Origin: Rikenellaceae bacterium
Lineage (GTDB): Bacteria > Bacteroidota > Bacteroidia > Bacteroidales > Rikenellaceae
NCBI GenBank assembly: GCA_015059965.1
Contig: SUZM01000003.1
Location: 152,683 to 216,682, forward strand
Length of the DNA stretch: 64,000 nt
Reading direction: 5' to 3'
The notes under the pieces are model-generated. The model saw only the letters and a list, made by a program, of their open reading frames with translations, had not been told where the DNA came from and did no database searches. Below, in pieces: positions 17,734 to 26,947 of the stretch. How positions within the stretch are numbered: position 1 is the stretch's first letter; every line of letters starts with the position of its first letter. Position numbers and translations under genes: made by a program.

Positions 17734-20592
17734 CTATTTGGTGGGGCGCATAACGACCTTCGTTACATTGCCCGAGCCGAGCACCTTGCCGGCCATAGCC
17801 TTCACGTCGTCGGCCGTGATCGACTTGAGCACCTCCTCATAGTCGTTCACATAGTCCAGACCCGTGGCGTTGTTCTCCAGCAGGTAGCTGAGCCAGTCGC
17901 TATTAACCTCCAGCGTACCCTTGTGGTGCTTAAGGAGGAACTCGCGGGTCTTCTCGATGTTCTCAACCGAAGGACCGTTGAGGTAGATCTTGGCCAGCTC
18001 AGCCATAATCGTAGCCACGACATGGTCGGCCTGACGCTCGTTGGTGTCGCAACCGATCTGTACGAAGAACTCCGAGGTGGGGTAGTAGTCGATCATACCC
18101 GAGGCACCAATCGTATAGGTGGCACCCATCTTCTCACGGATGATATCGCGGTAAACGCTCGACATGGCCTCGGTCAAGAGGCGCAGCGTGAGCTTGTTCT
18201 TCAGCGTGTACTCCACATTACCCGAGAGACCTACGAAGAGGCTTACCTTAGGCTGCTGCATCTCCGTATTGAACTCCTTAAGGATCTGACCCTTGGCAAG
18301 GGCACGACCGTCATCGACCTTCTTCATCACCTTCGAGGTGGTGGGGATCGAACCGATATACTTCTCAACCAGGGGCTTCAGCGCCTCGACATCCACATTA
18401 CCCACGAAGGTGAAGGTAAACTCGTTGGCATCGGGGAAGAGCTCGGCATTGATGGCCTCAAGACGCTCGAACTTCACCTTGTCCAGCAGTTCGGCCGAGA
18501 GGATCTGCGAACGGGGGTTGCCGCCATAGATCGTGTTGATAAGCTCCTTCTGGAAGAGGTAGTCGGGGTTCGAGTTCATGTTCACCAGGTAGCTCTTGTA
18601 CTGGTTGTAGAAGGTCTGGAAGTCAGCCTCATCGAATCGGGGAGCCGTGAAATTCAGGTAGACGAGCTGCAGCAGGGTCTCGAGATCCTTGGGCGACGAC
18701 GAGCCGCGCAGACCCTGCGAAATCATACCTACCGTGGGCTGGAGATTGACATTCTTACCCGAGAGCTGCTTCTGGAGCTCTACGGCCGAGTACTTCGATA
18801 CACCCATCATAGCGCGCAGCGTGGGGAGCAGCTGCTCGGCAATGGCAGCCTCATCATTATCGGCCAGGATCGACGAACCACCGTCGCCACGAGCCATGAA
18901 GAGCACCTCGTCAGCCTTGAAGGTGGTGGGCTTCACCACGATCTTGGTGCCGTTCTTGAGGGTCCACTCGATAGTGCCGAACTTCTCGTTCTTCACCTCC
19001 TTCTTCACGGGCGAACCGGCCAGCGGAGCATCGGGAGCCACCAGCGGCTCGATCACCGTCGTGTCGGCATAGGGCTCAACAGCCTCGGCGGGCAGTGCAG
19101 CCACCTGCTTCAGGATGGCGAGTACCATCTCCTCGGTGGGGTTCTGCAGACCCTCCTTCTCGGGGGCATTCACACAGATCACCTGGTTGCGGTCGGTGAA
19201 GAGCTCCTTCAGGCGAGCATTCACCATATCCACGGTGATCATCTGCAAGAGCTGCGAATCCACCTGGAACTCCGTCTCGGCATCGGGAATAGCCTTGTTG
19301 AGGCGGAAGTGATCCATGTAGCGGTTCACATAGAAGAGGTGCATGTTGTCGTTGCGGTTGGCATACTGACGCTCGATCTGAGCCTGCAGATCGGCCTTGG
19401 CACGCTCAAACTCACCCAGCGTAAAGCCGTGACGGCGCATGCGCTCCAGCTCGACAAGAGCAGCGGCAAAGCCCTGAGCCAGCTCACCATCCTTGGTCGT
19501 TACGCCCAGCATGGCGGTCTCCAGCGTAGGCATGATGCCCACCGAACCGTTGTAGATGTAGGCACCCAGGAAGGGGGCATCGGGCTTCATGGTGATCTCC
19601 TCCAGACGGGCATTGGCCATCGTGGCGAGGTAGGTATCGATCATGTTGATCAAGGCGGCCATGATCGTGGAGTTCACCTCCTTCGGCAGGGCAGGATGCT
19701 TCACATAGAGCGTAGCCTGCGAGCGCTGCATCTCGGGATCGGTGAAGATCGAGATGATGGGCTCCTCGTTGTCGGGGATCATGATCACCTCCTTCTGTGC
19801 GGCATCGGCAGGCGATACGGGCACATCGGCCATCAGGGCGCGGAGCTTCGTCTCGATCTGATCTACGTCGATATCACCCACGACAATGAAGGTCATCAAC
19901 TCGGGACGATACCACTTCTCATAGAAGTTGCGGATAGCCGAGTGGGGGAACGAAGCCAGCTGATCGAGGTGACCGATCAGGTTGCGCTTCTCATAGCGGG
20001 TACCCTTGCCGAGCGACTCGATGAGCTTCATCGAGGCACGACGCTGGGCGCCATCCGTGGTGCGCAACTCCTCCATGATCACACCGCGCTCCGAGTCGAT
20101 CTCCTCACCTTTGAGGGCGATGAAGTGCGACCAGTCGTGCAGGATCATGAGCATCGAATCGACCACACCCTCGCGCAGCTCGCCGCCACGCTTCACGGGT
20201 ACGTCGTTCAACTGATAGTAGGTGTAATCCCAGCTCGTTGCGGCATTCAGGTTACGACCAAAGGCCACACCGATCTTCTCGCAATACTCGATGAGCTGCT
20301 TGTCGGGCAGGTTCTTCGTGCCATTGAAGGCCATGTGCTCCAGGAAGTGGGCCAGACCCTGCTGGTCATCCTCCTCCTGAATGGCGCCCACGTCGTAGAC
20401 GATCCAGAAGTTGGCCAAATCCTTCGGCTTCTCATTGTGGCGGATGTAGTAGCGCATGCCGTTCTCCAGGAGACCGATGCGCACCGCCGGGTCATTGGGC
20501 AGGGGCTGCATCATCGGGTTCTGACCCTGATCCTGAGCCCAAGCACCCATTGCAGCCACCAGGGCAACAATGCTTACCAGAATTTTTTTCAT
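17734..20592 (-). CDS. M16 family zinc metallopeptidase (two-domain, exported)
   Basis: A 952-residue exported protease of the pitrilysin/PqqL class. The signal peptide covers about residues 1-20 (cleavage near AWAQ-D). The inverted zinc motif is HFLEH (82-86), and the third ligand Glu lies in the conserved GEEIDSERGVIMEE segment (163-175). Two M16 N-lobe/C-lobe halves follow, the second lacking HxxEH, as usual for the regulatory half. It would degrade peptides in the periplasm. The promoter was not identified; a 134-nt AT-rich leader precedes it. Confidence 0.92.
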   Translation of the reverse strand: MKKILVSIVALVAAMGAWAQDQGQNPMMQPLPNDPAVRIGLLENGMRYYIRHNEKPKDLANFWIVYDVGAIQEEDDQQGLAHFLEHMAFNGTKNLPDKQLIEYCEKIGVAFGRNLNAATSWDYTYYQLNDVPVKRGGELREGVVDSMLMILHDWSHFIALKGEEIDSERGVIMEELRTTDGAQRRASMKLIESLGKGTRYEKRNLIGHLDQLASFPHSAIRNFYEKWYRPELMTFIVVGDIDVDQIETKLRALMADVPVSPADAAQKEVIMIPDNEEPIISIFTDPEMQRSQATLYVKHPALPKEVNSTIMAALINMIDTYLATMANARLEEITMKPDAPFLGAYIYNGSVGIMPTLETAMLGVTTKDGELAQGFAAALVELERMRRHGFTLGEFERAKADLQAQIERQYANRNDNMHLFYVNRYMDHFRLNKAIPDAETEFQVDSQLLQMITVDMVNARLKELFTDRNQVICVNAPEKEGLQNPTEEMVLAILKQVAALPAEAVEPYADTTVIEPLVAPDAPLAGSPVKKEVKNEKFGTIEWTLKNGTKIVVKPTTFKADEVLFMARGDGGSSILADNDEAAIAEQLLPTLRAMMGVSKYSAVELQKQLSGKNVNLQPTVGMISQGLRGSSSPKDLETLLQLVYLNFTAPRFDEADFQTFYNQYKSYLVNMNSNPDYLFQKELINTIYGGNPRSQILSAELLDKVKFERLEAINAELFPDANEFTFTFVGNVDVEALKPLVEKYIGSIPTTSKVMKKVDDGRALAKGQILKEFNTEMQQPKVSLFVGLSGNVEYTLKNKLTLRLLTEAMSSVYRDIIREKMGATYTIGASGMIDYYPTSEFFVQIGCDTNERQADHVVATIMAELAKIYLNGPSVENIEKTREFLLKHHKGTLEVNSDWLSYLLENNATGLDYVNDYEEVLKSITADDVKAMAGKVLGSGNVTKVVMRPTK

Positions 20593-20726
20593 AGTGCTTT
20601 AATTAAATTGGTTTAGTTTTGTTTTTGTTTTTGTTTCAGGCTTTATATTTCTCTTCGTATCTTGTTGTGTCGTGCAATTTTAATTGTTTAATTGTTTTCT
20701 TTATTTAATTGTGAATGCAAATCGGC

Positions 20727-20939
20727 CTACTCCTCTTCTTCCCGATACTCGATAATATCTCCGGGTTGGCACTGCAACTCGCGGCAGATGGCCTCCAGGG
20801 TCGAAAAACGAATGGCTCGCGCCTTGCCGTTTTTGAGGATCGAGAGGTTTGCAGGGGTAATCTCCACGCGCTCCGAGAGCTCGCCAAGCGACATCTTGCG
20901 CTTGGCCATCATTACGTCTATGTTGATGATAATTGCCAT
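20727..20939 (-). CDS. Small XRE-family transcriptional regulator (YozG-like)
   Basis: A 70-residue helix-turn-helix protein comprising just the Cro/CI fold: KMSLGELSERVEITPANLSILKNGKARAIRFSTLE, followed by CQPGDIIEY. It lies 72 nt downstream of a DUF2975 membrane protein. That pairing is common in Firmicutes and Bacteroidota and suggests a membrane protein with its dedicated repressor. The signal sensed is unknown. An acidic tail (YREEEE) ends the protein. Confidence 0.88.
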   Translation of the reverse strand: MAIIINIDVMMAKRKMSLGELSERVEITPANLSILKNGKARAIRFSTLEAICRELQCQPGDIIEYREEEE

Positions 20940-21011
20940 ATCTAAATCCCCCCCCCGATATTTTTTACGTTGTTTTTCATAATAGTTGCGTTTTTTATTT
21001 CGAGTTTAAGA

Positions 21012-21707
21012 TCAGATAGTCAGTTTCTGCTCCTCGCTCAGTTTGCTGCCCACCGAGAAGATCTCCGCCGAGAAGATCACAAGCAGAGCCAGGATGGCAA
21101 TGATATAGGAGGGGATCACCTGCTCGAAGCCTTCGGGCATCGAGCCATAGGAGAGGGCTACCATCTGATGGCCCAAGTGGAGGGTCAGCCACTCGCAAAA
21201 GACATTCAGAAGGATGAATCCACCAATCAGACGCATGTAGAGGATGTTCCGCTGCGGCAGGGGATGCTGATCGCGAATCGAGCAACGCATCGAGTTGATG
21301 ATCAGAGCAATCAACACATAGATAACCACCCAACAGAGCAAAATCACCAAATTGACCGCAAAGATTGTCATAGCGTTACGATCCATCTTTTCAATCAAAG
21401 ATTCGGGTGCGCTGTTCGGGTCGAGCGCAACAGCAACAAAGCCCTCATAGGGATTCATCGACAGATAGCCGTGCTCCACCTCCTTTAGAGCCGACAGATC
21501 GGGATTAGCCATCGGGATAGGACGCACAGCCACCATATAACACTTCTTATCCTGCTCCTCCAAGTGAGCCAAGGCCGCGCCGCTCTTATAACCGACACTC
21601 ATCAGCGGCATCGTGCTGCTGACAAAGCTCACGGCCAGCAGCAGAAAATAGCCGACATAGATCACCATCAGTCGGCGGTTCAGCGCACTTTTTTCGTTCT
21701 TTTTCAT
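21012..21707 (-). CDS. DUF2975 membrane protein
   Basis: A 231-residue protein with four predicted transmembrane segments (near residues 12-32, 105-128, 155-175 and 190-212), matching DUF2975. An extracytoplasmic loop of about 70 residues follows the first segment. The start MKKNEKSALN at 21707 is chosen because the longer in-frame start at 21896 would place 63 low-complexity residues upstream of the promoter at 21763-21792. It is co-transcribed with the XRE regulator. Confidence 0.82.
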   Translation of the reverse strand: MKKNEKSALNRRLMVIYVGYFLLLAVSFVSSTMPLMSVGYKSGAALAHLEEQDKKCYMVAVRPIPMANPDLSALKEVEHGYLSMNPYEGFVAVALDPNSAPESLIEKMDRNAMTIFAVNLVILLCWVVIYVLIALIINSMRCSIRDQHPLPQRNILYMRLIGGFILLNVFCEWLTLHLGHQMVALSYGSMPEGFEQVIPSYIIAILALLVIFSAEIFSVGSKLSEEQKLTI

Positions 21708-21762
21708 GCTTTTTTCACTCTTTTCTTTTCTCCGCAGGGCACTTCTCCCCGGTTTGCTTCGG

Positions 21763-21792
21763 CAAAGATAACTATTTTTATCCGAAAAACAA
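21763..21792 (-). promoter_or_regulatory. Promoter of the DUF2975-XRE pair
   Basis: Minus strand: TATCTTTG (21763-21770) and TTG (21790-21792), 19-bp spacer. Confidence 0.75.
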
Positions 21793-21865
21793 ATAATATT
21801 TATTGTTTTACGATAATTTATTTTAATCTTTCGCTTTTCCAGCAATAAATTTACAAAAAAAATCG

Positions 21866-21873
21866 TACATTTG
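21866..21873 (+). promoter_or_regulatory. Possible -7 element for the acyl-ACP thioesterase
   Basis: TACATTTG matches TAnnTTTG and would start transcription about 15 nt before the ATG at 21898. No clear upstream TTG is seen. Confidence 0.5.
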
Positions 21874-21897
21874 TTACTGGAAACAACAAAATTCACG

Positions 21898-22629
21898 ATG
21901 GCAGAAAAGACTCATTATCCTCACCGCGTCGATCCGCAGTGGGTCGATTTCACGATGCGCGCCTCGATTGCAGCTCTCACGAATGCCGTGCTGAGCGTGG
22001 CGGGACGCGATGCGCAGATCAAAGGATTCGGAACCGACACCTTAAATAAAGAGAACTTCTCATGGGTGTTATTGCGCATGGCTGTGGAGTTCGACCGCCG
22101 CCCCGAACAGTACACCGACTTTACGATCACCACCTGGGTGAGCGACTACGGCCGCATGATGTCCACGCGTAACTTCACCGTGCAGGACAGCGAGGGCCGC
22201 GAGTTCGGCAGGGTAGTGACCCAGTGGTGCATGATCGACCTCACGTCGCGCCGCCCAATCGACCTGACCACTCCGACGATTGCCGAGAACTATGGCAAAT
22301 ACCTTGTGGAGTGCCCCTCGCCGACCGAGGCTCCAAAGCGCCTGGGGGCTATTGAGCCACAAACGAAAGTAACTCGCAATGTGGTCTATAGCGATATCGA
22401 CTTCAACCGCCACGTCAATACGCTGCGCTACCTCGAGATGATGCTCGACCGTCTGCCGATCGAAAGCTTTGTGGAGGATCGCCCGCTGCGCCTGGATGTG
22501 AATTTCCAGCACGAATGTCGCTACGGGCAAGAGCTCGAAATCGGTCATGAGCACCGCGAAGATTGCGACCTCTTCGAGATCGTAAGCAACGGAACGGCCG
22601 CCGTGCGGGCAAGATTGGAGTGGAGGTAA
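21898..22629 (+). CDS. Acyl-ACP thioesterase
   Basis: A 243-residue double-hotdog protein of the acyl-ACP thioesterase family, which releases free fatty acids from acyl carrier protein. The two repeats start near residues 8 and 150. The catalytic-type segment SDIDFNRHVNTLRYLEMMLD supplies the conserved Asn and His. The start MAEKTHYPHRVD is preferred over an ATG 27 nt upstream that overlaps the -7 element. Confidence 0.88.
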   Translation: MAEKTHYPHRVDPQWVDFTMRASIAALTNAVLSVAGRDAQIKGFGTDTLNKENFSWVLLRMAVEFDRRPEQYTDFTITTWVSDYGRMMSTRNFTVQDSEGREFGRVVTQWCMIDLTSRRPIDLTTPTIAENYGKYLVECPSPTEAPKRLGAIEPQTKVTRNVVYSDIDFNRHVNTLRYLEMMLDRLPIESFVEDRPLRLDVNFQHECRYGQELEIGHEHREDCDLFEIVSNGTAAVRARLEWR

Positions 22630-22649
22630 AATTTTGAATATTCAAAATT
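22630..22649. terminator. Palindrome directly after the thioesterase stop
   Basis: A perfect 20-bp AT-rich palindrome beginning right after the stop codon; it is possibly a weak terminator or processing hairpin. Confidence 0.4.
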
Positions 22650-22744
22650 GCCCATTACAATCAGACTTTACATCCGACTGTTTAAATAGCAAAGAAACAG
22701 AGGATTACAAACTATAACAAAAATAAAAAAAATACGAAATAACC

Positions 22745-24205
22745 ATGAAACGACTACTTTGGATCTTGACGGCCGCATGGCTCCTGACGGCATGCGGTGA
22801 TGGCGAAGAGCTGATCTCGCCCGACACCCAAAAGACAACCCCGCCCAAGTTGCCCGAGCTGACCGAGCCCGAGGCCCTGCCCCATGTGGACGATGTGATG
22901 GAGGTGATCGACGACCCCTACTTTGCCCGCTATGCCCTTGTGCGCTTCGACAGCAACGGTGACGGCCGCCTCTCGATGTCCGAGGTGGAGCGTGCCGAGC
23001 GCATCATCTACGACGAGGACTCCCCCGAACTGCAGGCCGACTACGGCCGCTTCATCTCGATGAAGGGTATCGAATATTTCAAAAACCTCGAGGCTTTGGA
23101 GGTTCGCTCATCGGTACTTATCGAGCTTGACCTCTCGCACAACTCGAACCTTAGAGAGCTTCGTTTCAAGATCAACCAGGGAGAGTGCCGCCTCAAAAAG
23201 CTCAACGTCAGCCACACCGATCTCGAGGAGCTTGAGATCCCCACCTCGGAGCTCGAAGAGCTGCAGGTCAGCGGTTCGCGCCTCGAGAAATTGAGCGTGC
23301 TCTCCACCAACGGTGCACTCAAAAGCCTCGATGTACGCTACTGCGAAGACCTGGAGGTGCTCGAGCTTCGGCATGCGGCCCTTTCGTCCATCGATTTGCG
23401 CTATTGCCCCCGTCTGGAGCACTTAACCATAAACAAGACAGCAATCAACACAATCGACCTGACGCAGAATTCGGAGTTGAGCTCCGTTGTGCTGCAAGAG
23501 AATGCCTTAAGTACAATAAACCTCTCTCGAAACACAAAGGTCGAAACGCTTTCATTGAGAGGCAATAAGATTAAGACAATCGACATTTCGAAGCTTCGCG
23601 ATCTGACCTATTTGGACGTTTCGCAGAATCCGATCAGCAAGATAGATATCTCTCATGCAGAAGAGTTGACTTTGTTATATTTCGATGAAACTAATATTAG
23701 CGAGATCAACACCGATTTAAACCCCGAGTTAGCGATTCTCTCTTGCGGTAATGCCAAACTGAAAACCCTTGATCTGACGACAAACCCCAACATCTCAAAC
23801 CTTCATTGCCCGAACAACGAGATCACCCAGATCTCATTCGGCTCCACCGATCGGCTGAAGCTGTTGTGCTGCGAAAACAATCGCTTCACATCGCTGGATT
23901 TCAGCTCCTTAAACCTTACGCATTGGATCGAATGGACCGACGAAACCTTTTCGCCCACCTTTGCTCCGCAGCCCAATTTGGAGGTACTGACCTTGGCGGC
24001 CTGTACCCGGCTCGTCTCGCTCAAGCAGTTTACCGACTGCCCGAAGCTCAGGAAGGTGATTCTGCACGCCAACAAGGTGCCCGAGCTGAGCTATGAGGGA
24101 AAGATCACCCGGTCGAAGGCTACACTCTACGTCCCCTCGGAGGCCATCGCCTCCTACGAGGCGAGCCCCTGGGCCGAGGCCTTCGCCGAGGTAAGAAGCC
24201 TGTAA
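22745..24205 (+). CDS. Leucine-rich-repeat lipoprotein with EF-hand
   Basis: A 486-residue predicted surface lipoprotein; the signal peptide ends in the lipobox LTAC (C17). A canonical 12-residue EF-hand loop spans D69 to E80, with D69, N71, D73, G74 and E80 in place, so it probably binds calcium. From about residue 95 to 400 there are irregular leucine-rich repeats of 20-24 residues (LKSLDVRYCEDLEVLEL and the like). A final BspA-like cap ends in LYVPSEAIASYEASPWAEAF. The middle third is more AT-rich than the rest. Ligand unknown. Confidence 0.85.
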   Translation: MKRLLWILTAAWLLTACGDGEELISPDTQKTTPPKLPELTEPEALPHVDDVMEVIDDPYFARYALVRFDSNGDGRLSMSEVERAERIIYDEDSPELQADYGRFISMKGIEYFKNLEALEVRSSVLIELDLSHNSNLRELRFKINQGECRLKKLNVSHTDLEELEIPTSELEELQVSGSRLEKLSVLSTNGALKSLDVRYCEDLEVLELRHAALSSIDLRYCPRLEHLTINKTAINTIDLTQNSELSSVVLQENALSTINLSRNTKVETLSLRGNKIKTIDISKLRDLTYLDVSQNPISKIDISHAEELTLLYFDETNISEINTDLNPELAILSCGNAKLKTLDLTTNPNISNLHCPNNEITQISFGSTDRLKLLCCENNRFTSLDFSSLNLTHWIEWTDETFSPTFAPQPNLEVLTLAACTRLVSLKQFTDCPKLRKVILHANKVPELSYEGKITRSKATLYVPSEAIASYEASPWAEAFAEVRSL

Positions 24206-24230
24206 CAGATCTGCTGCAATACCTTACATA

Positions 24231-25391
24231 ATGGCGGATAAAAAACTGAAAATACAATTCATAGGTCCGGCTCATCCCTTTCGGGGTGGGCTGGCGGCCA
24301 TTATGCAGACCATGGCCCGCCACTACCTCCGTGAGGGGCACGACGTGGAGCTGAAGACCTTCACGGTGCAGTACCCCGAATTTCTCTTTCCGGGCAAGAG
24401 CCAATATACCGATGCCCCTGCACCCGAGGATCTGCGGATCGAACGCTGCATCCACACGGCCAACCCCCTGAATTGGATTCGCCAAGGGTTGCGCATTAAG
24501 CGCGAGCGGCCCGACATGGTGATCTTGAAGTATTGGACCCCCTTTATGGCCCCCTGCTTCGGAACGATTGCCCGCCTGGCAAGGCGCAACGGCCACACGA
24601 AATTCATCTGCCAAATTGATAATGTAGAGCCACATGAGCCCCACTTCTTCGACCGTTGGTTTAACCACTGGTTTCTGGGTGCCGTGGATGGCTTCGTCTA
24701 CATGTCGGAGCAGGTCCACCGCGAACTTGCAGCCTACAGCACGGCTCCGGCCCTCTTCTCTCCACACCCCATGTTCGAGAACTACGGCGAGAAGATCGAC
24801 CGCACAGAGGCCTGCCGCGCGCTCAGGCTCGACCCCGAAAAGCGTTACGCCCTCTTCTTTGGGCTCATTCGCGACTACAAGGGGCTCGACCTGCTGCTCG
24901 AGGCGTGGCGCATGTTGCGCCAAAAAGGCGAAATGAAGGCGTACAAGTTGGTGGTAGCAGGGGAGTTTTACACGGACAAAGCCCCTTATCTTAAGCAGAT
25001 TAACACTCCCGAGCTAAAGGATAGCGTGATCTTGCATGATCGCTTTATTCCCGATGAAGAGGTAAAGAACTTCTTCTCGGCAACCGATTTCTTGGTGCTT
25101 CCCTACAAGAGCGCCACGCAGAGTGGTGTCACGCAGATCGCCTACAAGTTCAACCTGCCGGTGATCGTCACCCATGTGGGCGGTCTGGCCGAGATTGTTC
25201 CCCACGAAAAAGCGGGCCTTGTCTGCGCTCCGAAGGTCGAGGAGATCGCCTCTGCCATCGAGCGCATCAGCCATGCAGAGACCCTCTCGAACCTTCGCCA
25301 AGGCATGGCCGACGAATCGAAGCGCTTCACCTGGGAGGAGATGTGCAGACGACTCCTCGAAGTGTGGTGCCAAAGTTGTCACGAGGCATAA
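24231..25391 (+). CDS. Family 4 glycosyltransferase
   Basis: A 386-residue GT-B glycosyltransferase. The N-terminal acceptor domain has the glycine-rich PAHPFRGGLAAIM (11-23). The C-terminal domain has the donor-binding pattern ATQSGVTQIAYKFNLPVIVTHVGGLAEIV. It starts 25 nt after the LRR lipoprotein, and the pair may be co-transcribed. No other glycan genes lie beside it, so it may serve lipid glycosylation or an unlinked pathway. Donor unknown. Confidence 0.88.
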   Translation: MADKKLKIQFIGPAHPFRGGLAAIMQTMARHYLREGHDVELKTFTVQYPEFLFPGKSQYTDAPAPEDLRIERCIHTANPLNWIRQGLRIKRERPDMVILKYWTPFMAPCFGTIARLARRNGHTKFICQIDNVEPHEPHFFDRWFNHWFLGAVDGFVYMSEQVHRELAAYSTAPALFSPHPMFENYGEKIDRTEACRALRLDPEKRYALFFGLIRDYKGLDLLLEAWRMLRQKGEMKAYKLVVAGEFYTDKAPYLKQINTPELKDSVILHDRFIPDEEVKNFFSATDFLVLPYKSATQSGVTQIAYKFNLPVIVTHVGGLAEIVPHEKAGLVCAPKVEEIASAIERISHAETLSNLRQGMADESKRFTWEEMCRRLLEVWCQSCHEA

Positions 25392-25473
25392 AGTTACCCA
25401 AAAGAGCGCACCGCAATCTGCAACCTCAAGCGAACACAACCCAGGAGCTGGTTAGGAGAAGAAGAAAAAAAAT

Positions 25474-25514
25474 AGAAGCCCCCAAAAGTTTAGATAGAAA
25501 ACTTTTGGGGGCGA
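25474..25514. terminator. Bidirectional terminator between GT4 and MFS genes
   Basis: A 14-bp perfect stem (25478-25491 with 25499-25512). The minus strand continues with a long T-run and the plus strand with ATTTTCT. Confidence 0.85.
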
Positions 25515-25535
25515 TTTTCTACGAGATCGAGAAGG

Positions 25536-26900
25536 CTACTTCTTGACGTTGGGGAGCTCCAGTCCGTAACCCTTACGCTTGTCCTCCAATTTGAGGTAGA
25601 AGCCGATGATAAAGGCTACCACACCAAACGAGGCGAAGATCATCATCGGAACGGTATAGCCACCCGTAGCCTCCAGCACGGCACCGATCAAGAGGGGCAC
25701 GAGGCACAAGCCGATGTTCTGAATCCAGAAGATCACGCAGTAGGCCGAACCCAGGATCTTCTCGTCGATAATCTTGGGTACCGAGGGCCAGAGGGCGGCC
25801 GGAACCAACGAGAACGATACACCCAGCACCACAACGATCAGCAGGGCCAACCACTTGTAGGGGAACAAGGGCAGCACAAAGGCGAAACTGAGGTGGCAAG
25901 CGATCATAATGAGCGCACCGAGCATCAGCATCGTGGCACCCTTGCCCTTAAAGTCGAGCAGTGCACCAAGGACGGGGGTGAGAATCATGGCCAGTACGGG
26001 GAAGCAGCTGAACAGACGCGAAGCCGTCTCGAGATCCACACCTAAGGTTACCTCCAGGAAGTTGGGCGCATAGCGCTGGAAGGGGAAGATAGCCGAATAG
26101 TAGAGCACGCACATCAGGGCTACGAGCCAGAACATCTTATTAGCAAAGATCTTGCCCAGGTCGCTGAATTTGAACTCCTCCTCCGAAGCCTCCTCCGAGA
26201 GCTCGCCGGCGGCCTTGAGTTGCTTGTCGAGCTTGAGATCCATCACCACGAATACCGAGAAGCACAGCAAACCGACACAGAGCAGTGCCGAGCAGAAGGC
26301 AATGGGAGCCACGATCGACTGATCGAACCACTTGGCCCACAACGGAGCCAGCCACATCACGGCAAAGACACCCAGGCGGGCAATGGCCATCTCAAGACCC
26401 ATGGCCAGCGCCATCTCCTTACCCTTGAACCACTTGGCAATGGCCTTCGAGACGGTCGTTCCGGCCATCTCACAGCCACAGCCGAAGACCATGAAGCCCA
26501 GCGAAGCCATCTTGGCACTTCCGGGCAGGGCGGGCCACCAGCTGTTGAGCCACTGGCAGAACTCGGTGGTCTGGAAGCCCTCCGAGATACCGATGTACTT
26601 GATGCCGGCACCGATCACCATCAGCGAGGCCGACAGCAGACCCGTGAAGCGAATACCCATCTTGTCGAGGATGATACCCGCAAGGATCAGGAAACCGCAG
26701 ACATTGAGGAAGTACTCCGAGGCGGCATAGGTGCCGAACGTGGTACTGTCCCAACCGCGCTGCGTCTCGATCAGCGACTTCAGCGGCGACATCATGTCCA
26801 CAAACATGTAGGCAAAGAACATCATCAGGGCGATGAGGATCAGAGCCGTCCAACGAGCCACGATCGAGTCGTTGAGTTTGAGTTGAATAGCTTTTGTCAT
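25536..26900 (-). CDS. Major facilitator superfamily transporter
   Basis: A 454-residue inner membrane transporter with about 12 predicted transmembrane segments split by a charged central loop (KAAGELSEEASEEEFKFSDLGK). MFS-type loop motifs are weak. The segment GMEMAGTTVSKAIAKWFKGKEMALAMGLEMA-like region after helix 4 corresponds to motif B/C positions. Nothing next to it indicates a substrate. It lies upstream of a shared convergent terminator. Confidence 0.82.
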   Translation of the reverse strand: MTKAIQLKLNDSIVARWTALILIALMMFFAYMFVDMMSPLKSLIETQRGWDSTTFGTYAASEYFLNVCGFLILAGIILDKMGIRFTGLLSASLMVIGAGIKYIGISEGFQTTEFCQWLNSWWPALPGSAKMASLGFMVFGCGCEMAGTTVSKAIAKWFKGKEMALAMGLEMAIARLGVFAVMWLAPLWAKWFDQSIVAPIAFCSALLCVGLLCFSVFVVMDLKLDKQLKAAGELSEEASEEEFKFSDLGKIFANKMFWLVALMCVLYYSAIFPFQRYAPNFLEVTLGVDLETASRLFSCFPVLAMILTPVLGALLDFKGKGATMLMLGALIMIACHLSFAFVLPLFPYKWLALLIVVVLGVSFSLVPAALWPSVPKIIDEKILGSAYCVIFWIQNIGLCLVPLLIGAVLEATGGYTVPMMIFASFGVVAFIIGFYLKLEDKRKGYGLELPNVKK

Positions 26901-26947
26901 ATAAAATTTAGATTTAAGTGAATAATAGCTTTTTACATCGGCATTAA

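Noticed and set aside
17923..20616. A plus-strand frame of almost 900 codons opposite the M16 peptidase
   Set aside because: It is the antisense shadow of a clear M16 gene with HFLEH; the product is rich in Leu, His and Arg, typical of antisense frames in GC-rich DNA.
20727..21707. XRE plus DUF2975 as a toxin-antitoxin pair
   Set aside because: DUF2975 proteins with small Cro-like regulators are a known pairing, and the membrane protein has no toxin-like features such as a very small size.
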